Below, in pieces: positions 19,201 to 25,848 of a DNA stretch of 25,848 bases; position 1 is the first letter of the stretch, and the number at the start of each line of letters is the position of its first letter. Location: NCBI GenBank assembly GCA_020536535.1, contig JAHLWZ010001043.1:1-25848 (forward strand), given 5' to 3'. Source of the DNA: Pelomyxa schiedti (taxonomy: Eukaryota; Evosea; Pelobiontida; Pelomyxidae). A program made the translations under genes and the position numbers. A model generated the notes under the pieces. The model did not search any database, was not told the DNA's origin, and was given only the letters and a program-made list of their open reading frames with translations.

Positions 19201-22200
19201 TGAAAAGGGAGTATTCAGTACACAGGCCTTTTGCAATGCCTACAAAGCTGTGGGGGTGAGATTGATGGAAGTCCATGGACAACAAGACGTGCATGAATTC
19301 TTCAACGTTTTGTGGCAACTCTTAGAACAGCAACTAAAAGGCACCCCGCAAGAAAAACAGCTTCCAAATTTCTTTGTGGGCTCTTTGGCACATCAAATAA
19401 GGTCCATTGACAAGGCCTATCCATACTGCAGCGTTCACTTTGAAGATTTTCATGTTATCTCACTGGACATCAAAAATAAACGCACGTTAAAGGAAGCTCT
19501 TGATTTATTTGTGATCCCAGATAAGCTGGAGGGGGACAATACTGTTCACGTTGACAAATTCAACAGCAAGATAAATGTATCAAAACGAATGTGCATCAAA
19601 AGACTGCCCCAGACACTCATTTTGCATTTGAAGCGCCTCGAGTACGACCTGAACACTAACAGAAAAGTTAAGCTGAACGACTATCTGGAGTTTCCTAATC
19701 ACCTCAATATGCGTCCTTGGACTTTGGAGGGGCTTTGCGAAGCTGAGGGTGTGTTACCGGCAGAAGGGGAAGGAATGGAGGAGGTTGTCAATCATCCTCC
19801 AAGTTACTACGAATACCAACTCGTTGGAGTTATCGTACACAGTGGAGGCGCAGATTCTGGACACTACTACTCGATTATTAAAGATAGGGCATCGGGAAAG
19901 TGGTATGACTTTAATGACAATACTGTTAGTAGATTCGACATGGTATCGTCTTTCTCTTAGTGAAGCGTTTCTTATTTAGTTCCCTGTTCTGGGACCTTTT
20001 TAGAAAACCCTGCCGCAAGAGTGCTATGGTGGAAAAACTATGTCCTACCAATGGAATGCGTGGCTTAATCAGAGTGTTAAAGTAGAGGTATTTAGAACAG
20101 CCAGTGCTTATATGCTGTTCTATGAGCGTGTGGTATCTTCCAAATTTTTAGTAAATGTAAGTTCTTACAATCTAAGCAAATTCTTGAATCCAGTGGTAGT
20201 GGTGAGGTTACTATCCCCGATTCCCCCACCGGCCTATACAAGTACCTCCTCTCAAGTGACCCCTTTCTAATGTAGTCATCATAGGGAAGTCCATGAGGAG
20301 AATACAAAGTTCCTGAGAGATAGACAATTCTTTGATCAGACGTACTTCGATTTCATGTTTGAATTGATAAAACTGCTTTCTTTTGAGCCAGTGCTGGGTA
20401 TTTCCACTTTTCCCGTTCTCCCTACCAAATTAAAAACGTGCCAGATCTGGACACTCCTTTTTCACCAGTGCCCTTCCAGACTCTCCTTCTCGTAACCAAG
20501 TTTACACTTGACACGCTAGCCCATGCAAAGTATTCAAATTCTCTGGGAGACTATGTTAATCAGTTAAAACTTTCTCTGGGAAAGCACATGCCAGTATGCC
20601 TTTAAAATATTCAGGAGATTGCGCACACTTCTACAACTTAGGCATGTAGATGGTTCTTGTCCTTTGTTATGACCACTGGGAAAATCAAAGAATTTTTATT
20701 GGACTGTCCTGTGGAAAGAGTACGAGTTACTGTTTACTTACGCCCCTAACTGCTAGCAGGTTCGCGTTCATTTCTCGGATTTGATCATTCATGTTCTGAA
20801 GTCTTTGTCTCCTTGTGAAAGTTCTCAATGGGGTAATGAATTTAACGAGCCGGTGTGTATTTCCTTCAGTGTTCAGTTAATATTGACTTGGCTTTATAGC
20901 CTGCTGCAGTACAGCCTTCATCTGTCTTGAGATTCATGGACGCCGTTCTGGACTTGGTATGCAGAACGAAGAAATTTTTGTAGGGGTGTTCTCACCTGCA
21001 CACTAGTTAGAGGCTTCCAGGTCATCTTGGAAGCAATTCAAGCAATACTTTAAAGTGATTCTCGGATTTGCATCCTTGGGCTCCATGCAGGTTTATGGCA
21101 GCAATCCCTTTGCATAAAAAAGCTTAATTATTTCAGCGACACTATCTCATTCAAAAGCGGATTCTTTTCTTATTTTCTGATTGGTTGGTTGGGTCCTCTA
21201 AAGTATGAGGTTTTTCCAATGAGAAGAAATTCTTACTTTTCTTACAGGGCCGTGTATCAGTAATGGATGATGAAACTCTACCAGACTTAGCTGAGTACAT
21301 TGCAACAATATCAGTTGTTGTCAGAGGCTGCTTGCAAGGCCCCCCTGGCAGAGCTGAGACCCCCTATGCATTAGTTATGTAGTGTGATGGATTTTTCTTT
21401 GAATTGACATTTCTTCCCAGTCCAATACTGCTCTTCTCACGGGTGTTTCTTTTAAAGACATACTCGATAAGGTTAACACTGTTTATGCATCTGTACTTCT
21501 TTCTCATTTCCGCAAGAACTTTCTCAAACAAATGCTTGAACTGCATTTCAATCCAATTGCTGAGGCCGAGATTCTCCAGCACTGCTCCTGGGAAGAGGCG
21601 GTTACATCGAGGCACATTTTAGACACTGTACTTTCTGCACTTGGAAGTGCCATGAATACTTCAGATTCAGAAAAAGTACCCACAATGCTTGGTATAGCCC
21701 ACAAGCCCAAGTGGTTTCATGACTTTTTTTTTCCCCCAGCACACCTTGAGACGTTGCTTCACATCCCAGATACATTGCAAGCAATGAGAATACAGAATAC
21801 CCTAACTCCATCTAACTGGCCAGGCTGTGAACGTAGTGCACTGTTTCTGCTGCATGAACACCACACACGCAATGTGGCAGCAGCAAGTTCGATTGTGTTG
21901 TTCATTATCAAAACTACGAAAGCAATTGCCGGTGTTTCTCAATTCATGTGCTTACACCCCGATGAAGTCTCTTGGATTGAATCGTTTTTGGAGAATAAGA
22001 GCAGGTTTGAGGGTTGTATGATTAAAATCGCTCAGGCAAGATAGATCCCTGACCAGTGCTGATCAGAGTAATGAAACAAGTGCTAAATCTACAGAGGTGG
22101 CCGAGTGGAAATCTGCATTGGAGCAGTGGTCAACCTGGAAGGCCTTAACCATAAAGCCTATTGTTAATGTCTCATGCAAATCCCTTTCCGTTGTATTGAC

Positions 22201-23286
22201 CGTACTTAGTCATCTGAGCATGTTCCATCCGAGCGAGAAGCAATATTAATGGCAGAAATAAGAGAAGTTACTGAAGGTATTGAGTACCTCAAGCAATTCT
22301 ATATTCAAGAAGACCTACCTCTGGAAAAGATGCCTGCACTCACGATACAAGATTGGCATGAGTAAGAGAATGTGTATTTTTATTTTTGTTCATCTAGCTG
22401 TAGGGCAATCAAAAAGCAGCAAATTGAACAAGTACAACAATCAAATCTCTATCAGAAAGCTCCTGAAATGTCACATCACAGTGAAGAATCTCCTAACGAA
22501 GGTGCGCCAACAGCCGCTGCACCAACGTTACCTAGCAAAATCATGCATTTCCCACCTTCAGATTCTGTTCAACCTCCACCACTGAAGAAACAACACCGCC
22601 ACCCACATCACGAGCCCACTACTCCAATTGATACAGCATCCGTACTATTGCCAATGCAACCAGCCACCACCACAAAAACAACAGCGCCCCTCCCACATAC
22701 TTCACAGATATCCACTCCAGCACCACCACCCACGTCTTCGCCCACAGCAAACACTAACCGCGCAGGTACACAAGCCCCAACAAATCCTTCCACTCAAACG
22801 ACCACAGACACTCCTCCCGCACAAGTCAACCCAAGCGCACCCACCACACAACCAAATGAATCCACCCCATCTCCACCATCCCAGGCCGTTCCCCCCACAA
22901 CACCAGGAACAACTCCCCAGCCGCAACAGCAACCCGGCCCTAGTAACTCCACAGAAAACAGCACCACCAACAACAGCGGCAATAACAACACCACCGGCAG
23001 TACCAATAGCAATAACAACAACAAACCAGAAACCCCAGGCACCTGCGAAAACAAACACTGTGCAAACCACCACCCAGACACCTTCCTACCAGCCAACATT
23101 GAGGACCTCATCGCCAAAGTGAGGGTGGTGTTTGGTGATTCAGCCATATACACCCAAAACATGATACAAGCAGCCCTACGCTACTCTCACTGGGACGAGA
23201 ATGCGGCCATCACAGATGTTCTTGCTGACGAGGATTTTGCATTCGGCAGACTCCTCGACCTCGCTGACAAAGAGACATTCTCCTAA
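13276..23286 (+). CDS. Giant ubiquitin-specific protease, USP9X/USP24-like, with C-terminal CUE-like domain
   Basis: Cysteine protease that removes ubiquitin from proteins. Exons: 13276-13687, 13767-13902, 13954-14161, 14207-14359, 14409-14576, 14620-14769, 14845-15072, 15120-15221, 15290-15373, 15426-15562, 15614-15699, 15747-15892, 15945-16029, 16067-16366, 16437-18873, 18925-19942, 20004-20132, 20177-20241, 20285-20397, 20445-20593, 20642-20719, 20760-20852, 20900-20956, 21007-21090, 21137-21202, 21248-21373, 21421-21691, 21740-22004, 22036-22168, 22210-22361, 22398-23286. Every phase closes, giving 2839 aa. Order: Pro/Gln/Ala-rich start; helical USP9X-like repeats (FSSVVVELVNYFG, ALKCFQSSNLEKR); ubiquitin-like fold about 920-1000; a UBA-like helical stretch near 1050; USP domain from about 1625 with Cys1639 (NQGNTCYMNS) and His1924 (GGADSGHYYS), closing at NAWL and AYMLFYER; helical region; about 250 residues rich in Thr, Pro and Asn; CUE-like domain (about 2778-2821). 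The active site looks intact. Whether it is the USP9X or the USP24 orthologue is not settled. Confidence 0.93.
16391..16407 (+). repeat. A-tract in a ubiquitin protease intron
   Basis: A run of 15-16 A lies inside the 69-70-nt intron that ends at about 16436. The downstream reading frame is consistent only with one particular run length. Splicing removes the tract, so its length does not affect the protein. Confidence 0.7.
22398..23286 (+). other. Terminal exon: low-complexity linker plus CUE-like ubiquitin-binding domain
   Basis: This 889-nt last exon of the ubiquitin protease encodes a Gln-rich start, then about 200 residues of Thr/Pro/Ser and an Asn/Thr run (NNNTTGSTNSNNNN), then a compact helical segment. 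That segment (IEDLIAKVRVVFGDSA, then AALRYSHWDENAAITDVLAD) has the spacing of CUE domains, which bind ubiquitin. The call rests on pattern alone; the key Met-Phe-Pro motif is replaced by VVFGD. Confidence 0.6.
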
Positions 23287-23380
23287 CCAAAGAGTGATGC
23301 GAAACAAAAAAAAAAAAACGTACAACAACACCCCTTTCTTATATTTGCCACACGACGAATCCACAGGGCACGCATAACTA
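23287..23380. other. Short convergent intergenic gap
   Basis: 94 bp lie between the stop of the ubiquitin protease (plus) and that of the F-box-like gene (minus). It contains a run of 12 A near 23306-23317 and no AATAAA on either strand. Confidence 0.5.
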
Positions 23381-24135
23381 CTAGGAGGAGGGCCTGGGAC
23401 GCGACGTAGCACCACACACTCGGATTTTGAGGGCAGCCTGGTTGCACTGCGGAAGCGGCATGATGGTTGTGGAGCAGCGCATGCGGCCCGTGACAACGAC
23501 GCCTGCCTTGAAGGCGTAGCTGCCGGCTGCTTGGCTCCCTACTGTGATTTCCACTGCCTGGTCGTGGGCCCATAGCTTCTTTCTGGTTACGAGCAACTCC
23601 ACGCTGAGGTCCAGCCAGCCTTTTAGGGGTTGCTCTGGCCTGAGGGTGAGGCGGGACGTGACAGTCATGTCCATGGTTGGGGTCACAATGGCGGCTGATT
23701 CTGGACGCATATCGCAATATATGCGCTGCGTGACAGTGGAGACCCTGTATGTGACTGTCGTTGCATGGTTCAACATCTTAGTTCGTTGGGAAACGGCCAA
23801 AGCAACAACCTTGTTGGGCAGCCTTCCAGAACTGTAAGCATACCACACGAGCAGATATGAGGGACTTGGCAGGCAAATACCCAAGGATTTGGCACATTGC
23901 AGTCATGGGGAGATCACTAATATGTGAACCTGTTTGTTTTTTTAGAATGGGTGTGGAATATGCGGAAGTGCACACCTTTTAAAAATCCCATCATCTCATC
24001 TAAATTGGACTTCACCACACCTCCGAATCGTGCATTTGGAAATTTGAGCTGCGTATAGTGAGAATTGAAAAGGAAACTGGATATCCATTGCCCACTGGGG
24101 GCAAAAAAACTCTTAGAAGTGTCCGGAAAAGACAT
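23381..24135 (-). CDS. F-box-like protein (partly resolved gene model)
   Basis: F-box proteins bring substrates to SCF ubiquitin ligases through Skp1. On the minus strand an exon starting at 24135 (ATG directly after an in-frame TAG) joins across a GT-AG intron to a segment reading SDLPMTAMCQILGYLP, then SLISARVVCLQFWKAA. This fits the F-box pattern of LP, IL, YLP, VC and W. Downstream, a different frame with strongly G/C-ending codons runs to the TAG at 23381. It is rich in Val, Thr and alternating hydrophobic residues (VTSRLTLRPEQPLKGW, KAGVVVTGRMRC), which suggests a beta-sheet substrate domain that I cannot name. A short intron near 23800-23850 must link the two frames; several GT-AG choices of about 34 nt fit, so the junction is unresolved. 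The true start may lie further upstream. Confidence 0.5.
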
Positions 24136-25474
24136 CTATCCAATAGACTTACCAAAAGCTCTTAACCTAAAAGTCTAAGTCCGGATCTGAGCCTCAGGCT
24201 AGATCTGTTCGGTGAAAGGTTCTCGGGTCTGGCAGCAGACACCAAACTGTGGGTCGTGACGTGGGGCATTGTATTCGCATCCCAAAGCGGAGCTGTTTGC
24301 CCCCATGACCGGTGATGCCGGATTTGCGACACCTGAAGAGGAAAAAAAAAGGTCTGCTTCCGCTACAATCACAGTCCAGCTTGAGACTTGGAGGCGCAAG
24401 GAATGGGAGGAGAGTGCACGTGCATCTGAACGCAGAGGGCTTGAGCGCTTCCCTTCCTCCGGCGACTGAGTGAGTGGGTGATCTGATGTTCGCGAAAAAA
24501 ATGCAGGTTTTCTGGAAAGTGGCCATCAGGGGGACAGTGTCTCCTGAAGCGGCGAGCCTTCCCCTTGTGTGCAGGCGACGATTACCTGCACGAGTGTTGT
24601 TTCCCAGGCCTGGGTTGGACTGAAGTGTGAGTGTAGGGGAAGCATTGATGGGTGTTTAAGGGAAAAAAAAACATTTTTTTTTCTTCTTCTAGTGTCGCAT
24701 ATATCTGGGAACACCGGTCTAGGGGGCACACGACTGTACATTCTCTTGTCACCACAATGGCCCACGTCACTACCCGCAGGAAGGTGGTGAAAGAGGTACC
24801 TATCCGGCAAAGAAGAAAAAAAAACACACACCGACCTTCCCGTGTTGTAAGTTTTTCTGGGAAGTCCTCGGAGGACAACCGCCAAAAAATGTTTGCCCCC
24901 AGTGTCCACTGTTGAGTCCGTAGCCCAATTTTGCCTAAAGTGGGGAATGGATATCATGCATGCAGGTTGGAATACAACTTTCAAGCACTTCTGTCAGCGA
25001 ATCCCTGGCCATTAATTAGTCGGCTTTTAGATAAGAGGAAACTACATACCAACACAAAGGAATCATCGCTACTTATGCCAGGCTTTGCACATAATTCTGA
25101 GGCTTCAATGCGGCAGAACAACTGGTAGCACAGCTGAACTCAGCAGAGTTGTGTCAAAGCTGGGAGTTGAGTCAGGAAAACCAAAGCCGATGTTCAGCAC
25201 CATGTTTATTGGTAATGCGTTTTACAGAGGCAAGTATCAATATTTCTACCAGGGAGAATCCAAGTTTCACCAGTTTTGCAATACAAATTCGTGGTAAGAG
25301 AGACCCAATCAATGAAAAACGAAATGCTGTGCACGTGGAAGCAGAACACCTGAGGTTGTTGAAACGAAAGCTCTACACCCATTGGACAAGCAATTACAAA
25401 TTATTATCCCCCCTCACATCAAAAAAGGGGGAAAAAAAAAAAAAGCGGTTCCCTCAACAACCTCCTCCTCGTGA
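24136..25474. other. Probable multi-exon gene, strand unresolved
   Basis: Both strands can be spliced into long open chains with good GT-AG introns of 36-65 nt. On plus, a chain from about 24308 to the TGA at 25472-25474 includes GNYIPTQRNHRYLCQALHI, KPKPMFSTMFIG and KALHPLDKQLQIIIPP. On minus, a chain from an ATG at about 25202 reads MVLNIGFGFPDSTPSF, then KCLKVVFQPACM, then YLFHHLPAGSDVGHC, and could run into the F-box-like gene. Neither shows a family I recognise. The A and T tracts of the region work as pyrimidine tracts for one strand or the other, so they do not decide. At most one chain is likely to be real; transcript data would be needed to choose. Confidence 0.4.
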
Positions 25475-25615
25475 TTCGTCGCGGCTGCTATGACTAGTAG
25501 TAGCAGCAGCCACCATCACTCCATCAACACCTGTTAATAAATACACTCACCGCACCATCCACTGCCAACGACGATCAACGCGCCTTTGTTAGTGGGGGTG
25601 CATATCTGGAGCCCA

Positions 25616-25672
25616 GGGGCGGTCATTTTACATAGAGGAAAAACCACAGGAAAATTGTAAAATGACCGCCCC
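25616..25672 (+). repeat. Inverted repeat 1: perfect 17-bp hairpin
   Basis: The left arm ggggcggtcattttaca (25616-25632) is the exact reverse complement of the right arm tgtaaaatgaccgcccc (25656-25672), with a 23-nt loop. It can fold into a stable hairpin as RNA or DNA. The right arm recurs as a 20-bp direct repeat at 25709-25728. Confidence 0.9.
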
Positions 25673-25681
25673 ATCGTTTTG

Positions 25682-25728
25682 GGGGTGGTCGTTTGACAAT
25701 AAAGAAAAAATTGTAAAATGACCGCCCC
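25682..25728 (+). repeat. Inverted repeat 2: wobble-paired hairpin
   Basis: The left arm ggggtggtcgtttgaca (25682-25698) pairs with tgtaaaatgaccgcccc (25712-25728) across a 13-nt loop. Compared with the first hairpin it has three changes. Two become G-U pairs if the plus strand is transcribed, and one is a mismatch. Together with repeat 1 it forms two tandem hairpins 9 bp apart. Confidence 0.85.
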
Positions 25729-25848
25729 TGTGCCGAGGTAGATTGGGTTTGGATAGTGACCACCACACTGTGAGGTGTGCTGGGGTGTTGATGGTTGTTG
25801 TTTTACTTGTGTAGTAAGGGAGAAAGAAGCCCGAATACAAACACAAGA

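Larger units (their letters stand above)
25475..25848. other. Region without a recognised gene, right edge of window
   Basis: There is no open frame with a recognisable domain. It contains an AATAAA at about 25536 on the plus strand, which could serve a plus-strand gene ending at 25474, and the paired hairpins at 25616-25728. The minus-strand frame from 25846 to 25628 crosses the hairpins and is judged a shadow. Confidence 0.4.

Noticed and set aside
22091-22125. Stretch resembling the start of a Leu/Ser tRNA (ggtggccgagtgg)
   Set aside because: It lies inside exon 22036-22168 of the ubiquitin protease, encodes TEVAEWK in frame, and no matching acceptor stem or T-arm follows.
1-25848. Mobile elements, CRISPR arrays, rRNA
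   Set aside because: No transposase, reverse transcriptase or regularly spaced repeat was seen on either strand. The only inverted repeats of note are the short hairpins near the right end, and these lack a coding gene.

Overview
This window is nuclear DNA of an intron-rich, gene-dense eukaryotic microbe. I resolved six genes into exon chains whose reading phases close from start to stop, with 78 introns in total. All are GT-AG; most are 35-60 nt, the shortest is 31 nt and the longest 249 nt. TAA, TAG and TGA all act as stops. Genes sit on both strands with gaps mostly of 80-200 bp, and N-terminal exons are often GC-rich and low-complexity. The species cannot be named. The gene set (USP9X-like deubiquitinase, FGD-like Rho exchange factor, amoeba-type cysteine-rich secreted protein) fits a free-living protist with actin and membrane dynamics, perhaps amoebozoan; that is inference.

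Layout: 1-565, no firm gene. 566-2065 (-), PP2C-type protein phosphatase, 12 exons, 290 aa, apparently N-myristoylated. 2216-4925 (-), splicing factor 3B subunit 2, 9 exons, 687 aa. 5002-5979 (+), single-exon 325-aa protein with leucine-rich character and extreme GC3, unlike its neighbours. 6093-7680 (-), rhomboid intramembrane serine protease, 10 exons. 7805-12007 (+), DH-PH-FYVE Rho guanine-nucleotide exchange factor, 16 exons, 1115 aa. 12138-13080 (+), small secreted or surface protein, 6 exons. 13276-23286 (+), giant ubiquitin-specific protease, 31 exons, 2839 aa, with a CUE-like domain at its C-terminus. 23381-24135 (-), F-box-like protein, partly resolved. 24136-25474, spliceable open frames on both strands, unresolved. 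25600-25730, two tandem hairpins.

The genes are housekeeping and signalling genes and do not form an operon or a single pathway. The ubiquitin protease and the F-box gene are convergent neighbours that both act in ubiquitin biology, which may be chance. I see no mobile element, CRISPR array, rRNA or convincing tRNA. The strongest unexplained signals are the wobble-compensated hairpin pair near the right end, the GC3-rich island gene and the very short introns.
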